Source: Puniceibacterium confluentis
GTDB lineage: Bacteria > Pseudomonadota > Alphaproteobacteria > Rhodobacterales > Rhodobacteraceae
Direction: 5' to 3'
DNA length: 64,000 nucleotides
NCBI RefSeq assembly: GCF_007923445.1
Contig: NZ_VOJI01000017.1
Location: 1-64,000 of the forward strand
A model generated the notes under the pieces. That model saw only the letters and a program-made list of their open reading frames with translations. It did no database searches and was not told the DNA's origin. Below are positions 9,276-18,325 of the stretch, in pieces; the stretch's first letter is position 1, and each line of letters begins with the position of its first letter. A program made the position numbers and the translations under genes.

Positions 9276-10454
9276 ATGGATATCCACGAATATCAGGCCA
9301 AGGAACTTCTGGCCACGCATGGCATCCGCATGCCCCGCGGCGGCCTGGCCTACAGCCCGGAACAGGCCGCCTACCGGGCCACCGAAATCGGCGGCGATGC
9401 CTGGGTTGTCAAGGCGCAGGTGCATTCTGGCGCCCGTGGCAAGGCCGGCGGCATTGTCCTGTGCAAGAGCGACAAGGAGGTGGCTGCGGCCGCCGAAAAG
9501 TTGCTGGGACAAAAGTTGGTCACGCACCAGACAGGCCCGGCCGGCAAGCTGATCAACCGGCTGTACATCGAAGAAACCGTGCCGATCGAGAAAGAGCTCT
9601 ATCTTGGGTTTGTGCTCGACCGCAAGGAAGAGCGGATCATGATCGTCGCCTCTTCCTCGGGCGGGATGGAGATCGAACAGATCGCCGAGCAGGAGCCGGA
9701 TTCCCTGGTCCGGGCCAGTGTCGATCCGGGCCTCGGGATGCGCGAATTCCAGGCACGCGAGATCGCCTTTGGTCTTGGTCTGGACGGTGCGCTGATCGGC
9801 AAGGCGGTGGACACGATCCTCGGGTGCTACCGGGTGTTCCGCGACTTCGATGCCTCGATGCTGGAGATCAACCCGCTGGTGGTGTCCAAGAACGAGGTCA
9901 TCGCGCTGGACGCCAAGATGTCCTTTGACGAAAACGCCCTGTTCCGTCGGCCGGAAATTTCCGAACTGCGCGACAAGTCGCAAGAGGACGCCCGCGAGAC
10001 CTTCGCCTCTGACCGCGGTCTGTCCTATGTCGGCCTCGACGGCGACATCGGCTGCATCATCAACGGCGCGGGCCTCGCCATGGCCACGCTGGACATGATC
10101 AAGCTGGAAGGCGGAGAGCCGGCCAACTTCCTTGACATCGGTGGCGGCGCGTCACCCGACCGGGTGGCAAAATCCTTCCGCGCCGTGTTGCAGGACAAGA
10201 ACGTCAAGGTGATCCTGGTGAACATCTTTGCCGGCATCAACCGGTGCGACTGGGTCGCCGAAGGCGTGGTGAAGGCGATCGAGGAGGTCGGCGTGAACAT
10301 GCCGCTCATCGTGCGTCTTTCGGGCACCAAGGTCGACGAGGGCAAGGCGATCCTGAGGGAAAAGGCCCCAAGCGTCATCACGGCGGACACGCTGAAGGAT
10401 GCTGCTGTCGCCGCCGTCGCCGCCCTGAAGCAAACCCAGAAAAACGCAGCCTGA
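9276..10454 (+). CDS. mtkA: Malate--CoA ligase (malate thiokinase) beta subunit
   Basis: 392 residues with the ATP-grasp architecture of succinyl-CoA synthetase beta subunits: [17 protein letters not shown] at the start, [15 protein letters not shown], the metal-binding stretch LEINPLVV, and the C-terminal CoA-ligase part with [13 protein letters not shown]. Paralogues of SucC located between mcl and hpr in a serine-cycle cluster are malate thiokinases, which activate malate with ATP and CoA. A GGGAGGAG site precedes the ATG. It forms a heteromer with the product of the next gene. Confidence 0.93.
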   Translation: MDIHEYQAKELLATHGIRMPRGGLAYSPEQAAYRATEIGGDAWVVKAQVHSGARGKAGGIVLCKSDKEVAAAAEKLLGQKLVTHQTGPAGKLINRLYIEETVPIEKELYLGFVLDRKEERIMIVASSSGGMEIEQIAEQEPDSLVRASVDPGLGMREFQAREIAFGLGLDGALIGKAVDTILGCYRVFRDFDASMLEINPLVVSKNEVIALDAKMSFDENALFRRPEISELRDKSQEDARETFASDRGLSYVGLDGDIGCIINGAGLAMATLDMIKLEGGEPANFLDIGGGASPDRVAKSFRAVLQDKNVKVILVNIFAGINRCDWVAEGVVKAIEEVGVNMPLIVRLSGTKVDEGKAILREKAPSVITADTLKDAAVAAVAALKQTQKNAA

Positions 10455-10466
10455 GGGGGTCGCACA

Positions 10467-11366
10467 ATGTCCATTCTTCTGAACAAGCACACACCCGTCA
10501 TCGTCCAGGGCTTTACCGGACGCATCGGCACCTTTCACGCCGAAGAGATGAAGGCCTATGGCACCAATGTCGTTGGTGGCGTCACCCCCGGCAAGGGCGG
10601 CAGCACGCATCTGGATCTTCCGGTGTTCAACACGGTCAAGGGCGCGGTTGCCGAAACCGGGGCCGAGGCCTCGATCGTCTTTGTGCCGCCGCCGTTTGCC
10701 GCGGATTCGATCATGGAAGCGGCGGATGCAGGCATCAAGTACTGCGTCTGCATCACCGACGGCATCCCGTCGCAGGACATGATGCGGGTGAAACGGTACA
10801 TGCGTCGCTACCGGCGCGAGGACCGGATGATCCTCACCGGACCGAACTGCGCCGGCACCATCACCCCCGGCGAGGCGATGATGGGCATCATGCCCGGGTC
10901 GATCTACATGCCGGGCCGTGTCGGCATCGTCGGACGTTCGGGAACGCTGGGTTACGAGGCGGCCAGCCAGATGAAAGCACGTGGCATCGGCGTCTCGACC
11001 TCGGTCGGGATCGGTGGCGATCCGATCAACGGCTTTTCCTTCCGTGACGTGCTCGAACTGTTCGAGGCCGACCCCGAAACCGATGCCGTGGTAATGATCG
11101 GCGAAATCGGCGGCCCGCAGGAAGCCGAAGCCGCCGAATGGGCCCGCGCGCACATGAAGAAGCCGCTGATGGCCTATGTCGCGGGTCTGTCCGCGCCCAA
11201 GGGCAAGCGCATGGGCCACGCCGGGGCGATCGTCTCGGCTTTTGGTGAATCGGCTCAGGAAAAGGTTGAGATCATCCGCGAGGCTGGCCATACCATCATT
11301 CCGCACCCCGCAGCCTTTGGCGAAACCGTCGAAGCCGTGCTGTCGGGCAAGAAGGTGGCTGCATGA
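10467..11366 (+). CDS. mtkB: Malate--CoA ligase (malate thiokinase) alpha subunit
   Basis: 299 residues, a SucD-like alpha subunit. It has the CoA-binding Rossmann part ([25 protein letters not shown]), the segment [13 protein letters not shown], and the phosphohistidine motif [10 protein letters not shown] near the C-terminus, whose histidine carries the phosphoryl group. It starts 12 nt after mtkA and overlaps the following dehydrogenase by 4 nt (ATGA), so the three are translationally linked. Gene order sets it apart from TCA-cycle SucD. Confidence 0.93.
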   Translation: MSILLNKHTPVIVQGFTGRIGTFHAEEMKAYGTNVVGGVTPGKGGSTHLDLPVFNTVKGAVAETGAEASIVFVPPPFAADSIMEAADAGIKYCVCITDGIPSQDMMRVKRYMRRYRREDRMILTGPNCAGTITPGEAMMGIMPGSIYMPGRVGIVGRSGTLGYEAASQMKARGIGVSTSVGIGGDPINGFSFRDVLELFEADPETDAVVMIGEIGGPQEAEAAEWARAHMKKPLMAYVAGLSAPKGKRMGHAGAIVSAFGESAQEKVEIIREAGHTIIPHPAAFGETVEAVLSGKKVAA

Positions 11367-12331
11367 CCAAACACAAGATCCTGCTGACGCGTCGCTGGCC
11401 GGAAGCCGTTGAAAAACGGCTTTCCGCCGACTACGACGCCACGCTGAACACTGACGACGTGCCGATGACCGTGGCAGCGATCGGCGCGGCGCTGAACGAC
11501 TACGACGCTGTCTGTCCGACGGTGTCCGACAAACTGCCGGCGGCGATCTTTACCGGCAATCACCGGGCGCGGATCCTTGGCAATTTCGGCGTCGGCTTCA
11601 ACCATATCGACATCGCCGCGGCGCAGGGCGCCGGACTGACCGTGACCAACACGCCCGGAGTCCTCACCGACTGCACGGCGGATACGGCGCTGACCCTGAT
11701 GCTGATGCTGGCGCGCCGGGCCGGCGAAGGCGAACGCGAACTGCGCGCCGGCAACTGGACCGGCTGGCGCCCGACCCACATGATGGGCACCCGCCTGCGC
11801 GGCAAGACACTGGGTATCATCGGCATGGGCCGGATCGGCATTGCCACCGCGAAAAGGGCACATGCGGCCTTTGGCATGAAGGTGGTGTACTTCAACCTTG
11901 TGGATGTCCCCGAGGACCTGGTCGCCGGGATGGAGGCCAGACGCCTGGATACCATCGAGGACGTGCTGAAGGCATCTGATGTCGTGTCGCTGCATGTGCC
12001 GGGCGGGGGTGAGAACACCCATCTGATATCCGCCGAACGTCTGGCGCTGATCGGACCCAACGGCATGCTGATCAACTCTGCCCGCGGTGATGTCATAGAT
12101 CAGAAAGCCCTGATCGACGCGCTGAAGACCGGCAAGCTGGGCGGCGCCGGTCTGGATGTGTTCGAGGGCGAACCGGATGTCCCGGCCGAGCTGATCGCGT
12201 TGGAAAATACCGTTCTGCTGCCACATCTGGGCAGTGCCACCACCGAGACGCGCGAGGACATGGGCCACATGGTCGCCGACAATCTGGACGCGTTCTTTTC
12301 CGGGAAACCGGTGCCCAACCCCGTGTCGTAA
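11363..12331 (+). CDS. hprA: D-2-hydroxyacid dehydrogenase, probable hydroxypyruvate/glyoxylate reductase
   Basis: 322 residues of the D-isomer-specific 2-hydroxyacid dehydrogenase family. The NAD(P) motif GKTLGIIGMGRIGIATAKRA (about 145-165), the catalytic arginine region NSARGDVID and the C-terminal histidine in LLPHLGSATTETRE are visible. In the serine cycle this enzyme reduces hydroxypyruvate, made by Sga, to D-glycerate. The ATGA overlap with mtkB and the terminator 30 nt downstream mark it as the last gene of the operon. Glyoxylate may also be a substrate, as is common in the GyaR/HprA group. Confidence 0.9.
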   Translation: MTKHKILLTRRWPEAVEKRLSADYDATLNTDDVPMTVAAIGAALNDYDAVCPTVSDKLPAAIFTGNHRARILGNFGVGFNHIDIAAAQGAGLTVTNTPGVLTDCTADTALTLMLMLARRAGEGERELRAGNWTGWRPTHMMGTRLRGKTLGIIGMGRIGIATAKRAHAAFGMKVVYFNLVDVPEDLVAGMEARRLDTIEDVLKASDVVSLHVPGGGENTHLISAERLALIGPNGMLINSARGDVIDQKALIDALKTGKLGGAGLDVFEGEPDVPAELIALENTVLLPHLGSATTETREDMGHMVADNLDAFFSGKPVPNPVS

Positions 12332-12361
12332 CCGGACTCTCCCTACGGTCGCACCTGTCTG

Positions 12362-12395
12362 GCCAGAACGCCCGCCGCGGCGTTCTGGCTTTTTG
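12362..12395 (+). terminator. Terminator of the sga-mcl-mtkAB-hpr operon
   Basis: Perfect 11-bp stem, GCCAGAACGCC at 12362-12372 and GGCGTTCTGGC at 12379-12389, with a 6-nt loop and a TTTTTG tail. It begins 31 nt after the hpr stop. A second, T-rich inverted repeat (CCAAAATTGTC / GACAATTTTTGG, 12441-12467) follows just before the convergent gene and may serve the other strand. Confidence 0.92.
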
Positions 12396-12479
12396 TGCGC
12401 CCGGCCATGTCGCGGCTGGTGCAACGTTCGGGGCAGAGCGCCAAAATTGTCGGAGGACAATTTTTGGCTGAGGGGCCGT

Positions 12480-12911
12480 CTACTGGATCGTGATCTCGAC
12501 CCGCTGGCTGTCACCGCTCGACCCCGGAATGCGCAGGAAATACTGGCCGGGTTTGATCGCGATGAATTCGATTTCCATCGTGCCCGCATCGTCGAATTCG
12601 ACCGAATCCAACCCCAGCGGGCGAATTTCAAGGTCATTCACCACAATTTCGTTGATCCAGATCGCACGGAAGAACCCCGGCCCTTCGAGACCCAGCTCGC
12701 CCGACCCGTCCGAGACGATTTCCAGCTCGTATCCGGTGCCGGATTTCAGAACCATCGGCGCTTCGGCCAGCGGTTTGCCCGATCCCAGCGTGATGTCGGG
12801 CAACTCTTCCATATTGGAGGCGGACAGCAATCCGGCAAAGCCCAGCTCATGCGCCCCCGCCGTACCGCCCAGTCCGGCCGCAAGAGCCGCAGACATCAAA
12901 ATCTTCTTCAT
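12480..12911 (-). CDS. Exported protein of unknown function, xox-locus associated
   Basis: 143 residues. A signal peptide (MKKILMSAALAAGLGGTAGA, cleavage near residue 20) precedes an acidic beta-rich domain. The C-terminal pattern (MEIEFIAIKPGQYFLRIPG) resembles an edge of a cupredoxin-like fold, but no Cys/Met copper ligands are present and only one His is seen in the mature N-terminus, so copper binding is not supported. It is the last gene of the minus-strand ABC-transporter operon and overlaps the ATPase gene by 4 nt. The role is unknown; periplasmic location is likely. Confidence 0.75.
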   Translation of the reverse strand: MKKILMSAALAAGLGGTAGAHELGFAGLLSASNMEELPDITLGSGKPLAEAPMVLKSGTGYELEIVSDGSGELGLEGPGFFRAIWINEIVVNDLEIRPLGLDSVEFDDAGTMEIEFIAIKPGQYFLRIPGSSGDSQRVEITIQ

Positions 12912-13528
12912 GGTCTTTCCTTTCCAGTGACGAGTCTCGGGGCAAGCGCCGCAGGCGTGCCCCGCAGTTCCAGTATCCGCGCGTGCAGACGCTCTGCCTC
13001 GCTGCGCGCATGGGTCACGAACAGCGTGGCCGGGCGCACTTCCGCTATCAGCGCCTCGGTCAGGGCCAGCATTCCCTCGGCGGTTTTCGGGTCCAGCGAT
13101 ACAAAGGGCTCGTCCATGATCAGGAACGCCGGATCGCCGGCAAAGGCCCGTGCCAGCGCCAGACGGCGCTGCTGACCAAGCGACAACTGGCCGGGGAACA
13201 TTTCCGCCTTGCCGGCAATTCCCACCTTGTCCAGCATCGCCAGAGCCGCGTGTTCGGACAGGTCCGGATGCACCAGTGTGAGATTCTGCAGGACCGAGCG
13301 CCACAACAGCAAAGTGGGTTCCTGAAAGACGATCGCCATCTTGTCGGGCCGCTCGATGTGGCCGTCGAATTTGCTGTCAATGCCTGCAATCAGGCGCAGC
13401 AGGGTCGATTTTCCGATCCCCGAAGGCCCGAGGATCGCCACCGTCTCACCGCGCCGGATTTCGAAGGCGATGCGCCCCAGAACCGGGGTGCGCCCATAGG
13501 CTTTGCGCGTGATGTCGACCCGGATCAT
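12908..13528 (-). CDS. ABC transporter ATP-binding protein (NitT/TauT type)
   Basis: 206 residues. Walker A GPSGIGKST (about 35-43), Q-loop FQEP, signature LSLGQQRRLALARA, Walker B FLIMDEP and H-loop VTHA are all intact, so it should hydrolyse ATP. It resembles SsuB/TauB-type ATPases but is slightly short. The ATG at 13528 overlaps the permease stop by 4 nt; the longer frame to 13579 would run into the permease. It forms a transporter with the next two upstream genes. The substrate is unknown; the surrounding genes are methanol/PQQ-related. Confidence 0.9.
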   Translation of the reverse strand: MIRVDITRKAYGRTPVLGRIAFEIRRGETVAILGPSGIGKSTLLRLIAGIDSKFDGHIERPDKMAIVFQEPTLLLWRSVLQNLTLVHPDLSEHAALAMLDKVGIAGKAEMFPGQLSLGQQRRLALARAFAGDPAFLIMDEPFVSLDPKTAEGMLALTEALIAEVRPATLFVTHARSEAERLHARILELRGTPAALAPRLVTGKERP

Positions 13529-14274
13529 GCGGTGCGCCAGCGCCGCACGCGCCGCTCCCAGGGTTGCAGCAGCGACCATTCCACCACCAGCATGACGATG
13601 ATGAAGGACAGCGCATAGATCAGCACCATGCGGACATCGAACAGTTGAAAATAGAGATGGATCTTGAACCCGATGCCGCTGGAGCGGCCCAGAAATTCGA
13701 CGACGAGCACGATCTTCCAGATCACCGCGATGCCGGAACGGGCGGCGGCGGCGATAAATGGGGCCAGTTGCGGCAGCAGGACATGGCGCAGCCGGGTGCT
13801 GGCGGGCATCCGATAGACCTTGGCCATGGCATCGAGATTGGGATCAAAAGACCGCGCCCCTTCACGGATCATCGTGGTGACATTGGGCACCTTGTTCAGC
13901 GTCACGGCCAGGATCGCAGCGGTTTCGTTCAACCCGATCCAGAGATAACACAGCACGATCAGCACAAGTGCCGGCAGGTTCAGGAACACCACCAGCCAGG
14001 GATCGAGCCAGCGGTCAACAGCCGGAAACCGGCCCATCAGCAGACCGAGGGCCAGACCGATACCCATCGCCAGCACAAAGGCCCAGACAACCCGCAGCAG
14101 GGTCTGTCCGAGGTGGAACAGCAGCTCTCCGGATTGCAGTTCCTGCAGGAAGGGGCCGACCAGGGCAAGCGGCGTCGGCAGGATCGTCGCATCGGCGGTC
14201 AGTGTCGCCGCGACGATCCAGAGCCCAAGCAATCCGATGAGCGAGAATGCCGTCACAAGGGCCTTGCCGGTCAT
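13525..14274 (-). CDS. ABC transporter permease (NitT/TauT type)
   Basis: 249 residues with about six hydrophobic segments, including LVTAFSLIGLLGLWIVAATL at the start and VWAFVLAMGIGLALGLLMG around residue 75. The BPD-transport inner-membrane signature region lies around MAKVYRMPASTRLRHVLLPQLAPFIAAAARSGIAV in the second half, where it contacts the ATPase. It is 13 nt downstream of the solute-binding protein gene. The architecture is that of SsuC/TauC permeases, which import small sulfonates, nitrate or similar anions, but substrate identity cannot be read from the permease. Confidence 0.9.
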   Translation of the reverse strand: MTGKALVTAFSLIGLLGLWIVAATLTADATILPTPLALVGPFLQELQSGELLFHLGQTLLRVVWAFVLAMGIGLALGLLMGRFPAVDRWLDPWLVVFLNLPALVLIVLCYLWIGLNETAAILAVTLNKVPNVTTMIREGARSFDPNLDAMAKVYRMPASTRLRHVLLPQLAPFIAAAARSGIAVIWKIVLVVEFLGRSSGIGFKIHLYFQLFDVRMVLIYALSFIIVMLVVEWSLLQPWERRVRRWRTA

Positions 14275-14287
14275 CGGAAGCCACCTG

Positions 14288-15262
14288 TCACTTCACATCC
14301 GCGAACAGGCCTTCGGGCAGGGTCGTCGCCTCCCCGACAAGCTCTTCGCCACCCAGTTCGGCCATCAGTTTCAGAAACCTGTCCGCCCCGTCCAGATCAA
14401 CGGGACCACGTGCCGGGGATCCTGCGACATAGTCGGCCTTCAAGGTCTCGAATTGGGCGTCTGACTGCACATTCATGTCCGGGCGCAATGGCTCCCATGC
14501 TGCGGGATCGCTGGCCAACAGTGCCTTGGAGTCCTGCGAGGCGTCGTACAGCGCCTGTGCGATGCCGGGGTTGGCGTCAATAAAGCTCTGCTTCATGTAA
14601 TAGCCCAGCAGCGGTGTGTCTGGGTTCAGCCCCAACGCCGTGGCGGCAGTTTCCACCGAAATAAGCTCGCGCATTCCTGCGGCCTTCATCTTGGCCAGGA
14701 AGTGCCAGAAATTGATCGCTCCTGCCAGTTCGCCGGACAGGCCGGACTTGAAGATCAGCGGCGGCGCCCCGAACACCTGTTCGGTCTCGGCCTTGAGATC
14801 CATGCCATATTCCTGTTGCGCATAGGCGCGCAGGATCAGCCAGCTCTTGTCCAGCGGCCCGCCGGCGATGCCGATCTTGCCACCGGCCAGATCCCGCAGC
14901 GATTGCGCCGTGCTGTCCTTGGGCACGACAACGCCGCCGACTGCCTTGGAATAGGGGACAAAGACATAATCCTTGCCAGCCGCCCGTTGCCGGGCGACCC
15001 AGATCCAATCGGCCACCGCCACATCCGCCTCGTCCCCTTCGACGGCAACGCGGGTAGCGCCATTGTCGGCATAGGGCTGCACATCAAGGCTGAAGCCGTG
15101 TTCGGTGTCAAAGCCGTTCTGGGTGATGCTGCTCAATTCCCAGTTTACCGTGCCGATCTGCAGAACGGCGGCGCGGATCACCGGCAGGTCCTGTGCCCAG
15201 GCACTGCTGGTGGTGATCAGGCCGACAACCATCAGGCTTGCGAGTTTCAGCGTCTTGTTCAT
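14288..15262 (-). CDS. ABC transporter solute-binding protein (NitT/TauT type)
   Basis: 324 residues with a signal peptide (MNKTLKLASLMVVGLITTSSAWAQ). The type II periplasmic-binding fold shows in VQPYADNGATRVAVEGDEADVAVADWIWVARQRAAG and VVPKDSTAQSLRDLAGGKIGI, as in SsuA/NMT1-like proteins. GGGAGGG precedes the ATG. It sits between a YVTN propeller gene and its permease in one operon. Systems of this kind are found beside quinoprotein alcohol dehydrogenases; the ligand is unknown, and a role in PQQ-enzyme maturation or in supplying a metal or cofactor is only a guess. Confidence 0.85.
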   Translation of the reverse strand: MNKTLKLASLMVVGLITTSSAWAQDLPVIRAAVLQIGTVNWELSSITQNGFDTEHGFSLDVQPYADNGATRVAVEGDEADVAVADWIWVARQRAAGKDYVFVPYSKAVGGVVVPKDSTAQSLRDLAGGKIGIAGGPLDKSWLILRAYAQQEYGMDLKAETEQVFGAPPLIFKSGLSGELAGAINFWHFLAKMKAAGMRELISVETAATALGLNPDTPLLGYYMKQSFIDANPGIAQALYDASQDSKALLASDPAAWEPLRPDMNVQSDAQFETLKADYVAGSPARGPVDLDGADRFLKLMAELGGEELVGEATTLPEGLFADVK

Positions 15263-15291
15263 TTTTCCCTCCCCAGGAAGTTCCGGCCGGA

Positions 15292-16266
15292 TCAGTCCGG
15301 CGCGACAACGACACCCCAGGGCTGTTGCCCCACCTGCACCGACTTGATGGCCTCTTGGTCAGCCACGTCGATTATGGTCACGTCGTTGGAATTGCCATTT
15401 GTGGTGATCAGGTATTTCTGGTCCGGGGTAAAGGCCATCTGCCAGACCCGTTGCCCGACGATGATATACTTGACAACCTCGAGCCGCTCGACGTCGATCA
15501 CCGCCACACGATTGGCCGGCCCCAGCGCCACAAAGGCGTATTTGTCGTCCTTTGTGACCTTGAGCCCCACCGGTTGCAGCCACTCGGGCAGCACGCCGGG
15601 CAGTTCGAATCCGATCTTGCTGCGCATGGTCGGCGTGCCGTCCGCCGCAATATCCATCACGCTGACCGTGCCGCCGATTTCCGACGTCACGAACAGCAGG
15701 CTGCCGTCATCGGTGAACTGTGCATAGCGTGGCCGCTGGTCGACCAGCACATTGTGCTTGATCTTGTAATCCCCGGTCGAGATGAAATGCGCCATGTTGG
15801 TGGTTTCGGACGTGTTCACCACCCATTTGGCATCCGGGCTGATGCCCATGCCTTCGGGCTCGACCCCCACCGGGATCTCGGCCAGCACCCTGTGGCTTTC
15901 GGTGTCGGTGACGGTGACCAGATTGTCATCCTCGTTGGCGATGTAGAGCGGGTTGCCCGAGGGATGCAGGACGAACAGTTCGGGGTCGGGCCCCGACGGC
16001 AGGGCATAGAGCTCTTCATAGGTCTCGGCATCGAAGACCTTGACCTGATCGTCATCGCTCGCCGCGACGTACAGCAGCTTGCCGTCCGGCGAGATCGTGA
16101 TGCCGCGCGGGCGGTTGCCGGCGTCGAACTCGGTCATGACTTCCCAGGTCTCGCTGTCAATCACAGTGACGGAATTGCCTTTTTCGTTGCTGACATAGAC
16201 CTTGTTCGCCACGGCGGGTGTCGCCAGTGCCCCCACAAGCGCTGTCGTCAGGATCAGTCGGTGCAT
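15292..16266 (-). CDS. YVTN-repeat beta-propeller protein, quinoprotein-associated
   Basis: 324 residues; signal peptide MHRLILTTALVGALATPAVA, then about seven repeats of the YVTN type (KVYVSNEKGNSVTVIDSETWEV, LLYVAASDDDQVKVFDAETYEE, PLYIANEDDNLVTVTDTESHRV and so on). This matches the PQQ-dependent-catabolism-associated beta-propeller family that accompanies ABC genes near alcohol dehydrogenases. It probably acts in the periplasm as a scaffold or binding protein; no catalytic role is visible. The ATG at 16266 has GGAG upstream. A second, shorter propeller lies at 18312-19259 on the other strand. Confidence 0.88.
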   Translation of the reverse strand: MHRLILTTALVGALATPAVANKVYVSNEKGNSVTVIDSETWEVMTEFDAGNRPRGITISPDGKLLYVAASDDDQVKVFDAETYEELYALPSGPDPELFVLHPSGNPLYIANEDDNLVTVTDTESHRVLAEIPVGVEPEGMGISPDAKWVVNTSETTNMAHFISTGDYKIKHNVLVDQRPRYAQFTDDGSLLFVTSEIGGTVSVMDIAADGTPTMRSKIGFELPGVLPEWLQPVGLKVTKDDKYAFVALGPANRVAVIDVERLEVVKYIIVGQRVWQMAFTPDQKYLITTNGNSNDVTIIDVADQEAIKSVQVGQQPWGVVVAPD

Positions 16267-16282
16267 TGCAGGCTCCATAAAT

Positions 16283-17464
16283 TCAGTCAAAGGCGTCGCA
16301 GGCGGATTCCGGTTCGTCCAACCCCAGCGAATCCAGCGGCGAGCGTTGGTGCAGATAGCCGTCCTGTGGCGACACGCTGACAGTGATGCGGCCATCGTAC
16401 AACAGGATCGGCTGCCGCATCTGGCCATTCCAGCTGCGAAAGGTCACGGCAACGCCCTTGAAGGCCGCCAGTTCGAAGTCGTCAGACAGGATATAGGTGC
16501 GCAGGGCGCCCGTGTCATTGCCCGAGGTACGGGTTACCGCCTCGCCGATCACCCGAAGTGCCAGCCAGACCTGGTAATCCTCTTGCCGCATATAGCGCCC
16601 GGTCAGCGCCTCGAACCGGCGCTGGAACTGGGTCGCGCCCCAGGCTTCGTGCGCGGCGTGAAAGGTCACCGGACGCAGCCCCGCCGACCCCATCGTCGGG
16701 CGCGGCGTCCAGAGATGGAACGGCAGGTAGGGGGCAAACACGTCCGACTCGTCCGCCGCGATCACGACATCATGGCGCTTGGCATCCTGGGTGAACACCG
16801 GGATCTGTTTCTGCACCAGTACATGGCCGGTATCGGTGCGACGCGAGCCGCCGGTGTCCTCGAATGCGCGCTCCTCGACAATCTTGGCGCCGAACTTGCG
16901 CGCAGAGGTGCGGTACGACTCGGCCAGCAGCTGGTCGGCAGGGTTGGACCCGTGGACCAGGAACCACTCGGGCCACTTTTTCCACATCGCGAACTGCGCA
17001 ACCGCGTCGGTCAGCATCGCCCGGCTGGGTGCGATGTGCACCATGTTGGCGCGGCACGCGTCGTTGCGCAGCGCAGTGTCATGCGCGGTCGCATTCAGGA
17101 CCAGCACACCGTCGCCCGCCCGGTCGGCAAGGCGCAGCAGGTCGTCCTGGTTGGCCATGACGATGATCAGCGACTGACCGCCCGCAAGCAGGGCGTCAAA
17201 GGCGTCATCGGCATCCTGCGGCGGGACGGCAATTGTTTCCAGCGTGTAGGTATGACCCAGAAACGCGCCCGTGGTCATGTTGTCCTCTTGCGCAAGCAGG
17301 GCACCGGCAAATCCGATGTCCTCGGGTACAAGATCATAGCGCGAAATCGGCGCCAGCGACGGATAGTCGATCCGGAACACCGCCGCGCGCACCTCTACCG
17401 CCATGGCCTCTCCGGCCGTCCATGAAAGCATGCCGAAAAACAGCATGATCCGCAAAAGTTTCAA
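16283..17464 (-). CDS. Branched-chain-type solute-binding protein of the PQQ-dehydrogenase ABC system
   Basis: 393 residues. After a signal-like N-terminus (LRIMLFFGMLSWTAGEAMA) comes a Leu/Ile/Val-binding-type fold (DLVPEDIGFAGALLAQEDNMTTGAFLGHTY, FLVHGSNPADQLLAESYRTSARKFGAKIVEERAF). It fits the quinoprotein-associated ABC substrate-binding family (TIGR03863-like), not the NitT type two genes on. The start is chosen as TTG at 17464 because GGGAGGACACC stands directly before it; the ATG at 17446 lacks a site. It is the first gene of a six-gene minus-strand operon ending at 12480. The fold normally pairs with LivHM-type permeases, which are not present, so partner and ligand are uncertain. Confidence 0.8.
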   Translation of the reverse strand: MKLLRIMLFFGMLSWTAGEAMAVEVRAAVFRIDYPSLAPISRYDLVPEDIGFAGALLAQEDNMTTGAFLGHTYTLETIAVPPQDADDAFDALLAGGQSLIIVMANQDDLLRLADRAGDGVLVLNATAHDTALRNDACRANMVHIAPSRAMLTDAVAQFAMWKKWPEWFLVHGSNPADQLLAESYRTSARKFGAKIVEERAFEDTGGSRRTDTGHVLVQKQIPVFTQDAKRHDVVIAADESDVFAPYLPFHLWTPRPTMGSAGLRPVTFHAAHEAWGATQFQRRFEALTGRYMRQEDYQVWLALRVIGEAVTRTSGNDTGALRTYILSDDFELAAFKGVAVTFRSWNGQMRQPILLYDGRITVSVSPQDGYLHQRSPLDSLGLDEPESACDAFD

Positions 17465-17788
17465 GGTGTCCTCCCTGCCCCTGTTCCGGAGCGTTGAGCG
17501 GAGACTGCCAGAGATGCCGCCCTGCCCATACCAATACTTTTGGATCATTGCCGCCCCCTCGTCTGTGCCACACCTTACAGCGATGTCACGCACCACTCTG
17601 ACCGCCTTGTCACTGCTCAGCGCCGGAACCTTTCCGGCGCCTTGCGCGCTTGGCGGTGCAGACCGGTGGAGCGCGCCGCGGTTTCGTGTTCCCTCCCCGA
17701 TGCCCAAAGGCTATCGACGACCGGGAGCAATGCAGCGTAGACCAGTGCGGCCACATGCACTGCAATATCTTCGAAACGTGAGGACCCG
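17465..17788. promoter_or_regulatory. Divergent promoter region of the ABC and MxaD/SoxYZ operons
   Basis: 324 nt with no credible gene between divergent start codons. CCCATACCAATAC at 17525-17537 contains the reverse of TTGGTAT, a heptamer also found upstream of flhA and fhs. A hairpin GCGCCGGAA-N6-TTCCGGCGC-like repeat occurs around 17630. No convincing sigma-70 hexamers are visible, as is common for activator-dependent promoters in this group. FlhR control is plausible but unproven. Confidence 0.4.
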
Positions 17789-18325
17789 ATGAGACAACTC
17801 AGAAACATACTGGTGGTGCTGGGACTTATCCTGCCCACCATGACGCTGGCCCATGGGCCGTCCCGTCAGAAGGTCACCGTGACAACAGAAGTTGCCGCCG
17901 ACCCCGCCGCAGTCTGGGAGGCTATCGGCAACTTTCACGACATGAACTGGCACCCGGCAGTCTTCGAGACTCAGGGCGACGGCGGCAATGCCATCGATTC
18001 AATCCGCACACTGGTGCTGGCTGAGGCAGGCGGCCCCACCGTCACCGAGTCGCTTTACAAATACGACGCCGACAAGATGACCTATTCCTACCGCATCGAC
18101 GATGTCGCCGTCGAGGTTCTGCCGGTCACCAACTATTCGTCGCACCTGACGGTCAAGCCGCGCGATGGCGGCGGGTCGCTGGTTGAGTGGCGCGGCGCGT
18201 TCTATCGTGGGTATCCCAACAACGACCCGCCCGCCGAACTGAATGACGAAGCGGCTGTCGCCGCCGTCACCAGCTTGTATGAGGCCGGTTTTGCCGCCCT
18301 AGTCGAACGTTTTGGCGCACCGTAG
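17789..18325 (+). CDS. MxaD-like exported SRPBCC protein
   Basis: 178 residues: signal peptide (MRQLRNILVVLGLILPTMTLA), then a single polyketide-cyclase/MxaD-type SRPBCC domain (KVTVTTEVAADPAAVWEAIGNFHDMNWHPAVFETQGD). MxaD of methylotrophs is a periplasmic protein reported to help the interaction of methanol dehydrogenase with its cytochrome. Here it would serve XoxF. It begins a plus-strand run with the beta-propeller gene (14-nt overlap) and a SoxYZ fusion. Ligand and mechanism are unknown. Confidence 0.85.
   Translation: MRQLRNILVVLGLILPTMTLAHGPSRQKVTVTTEVAADPAAVWEAIGNFHDMNWHPAVFETQGDGGNAIDSIRTLVLAEAGGPTVTESLYKYDADKMTYSYRIDDVAVEVLPVTNYSSHLTVKPRDGGGSLVEWRGAFYRGYPNNDPPAELNDEAAVAAVTSLYEAGFAALVERFGAP

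Noticed and set aside
12439-12469. Second terminator after hpr
   Set aside because: The T-run lies inside the imperfect stem, not after it, so it was only mentioned as an inverted repeat.
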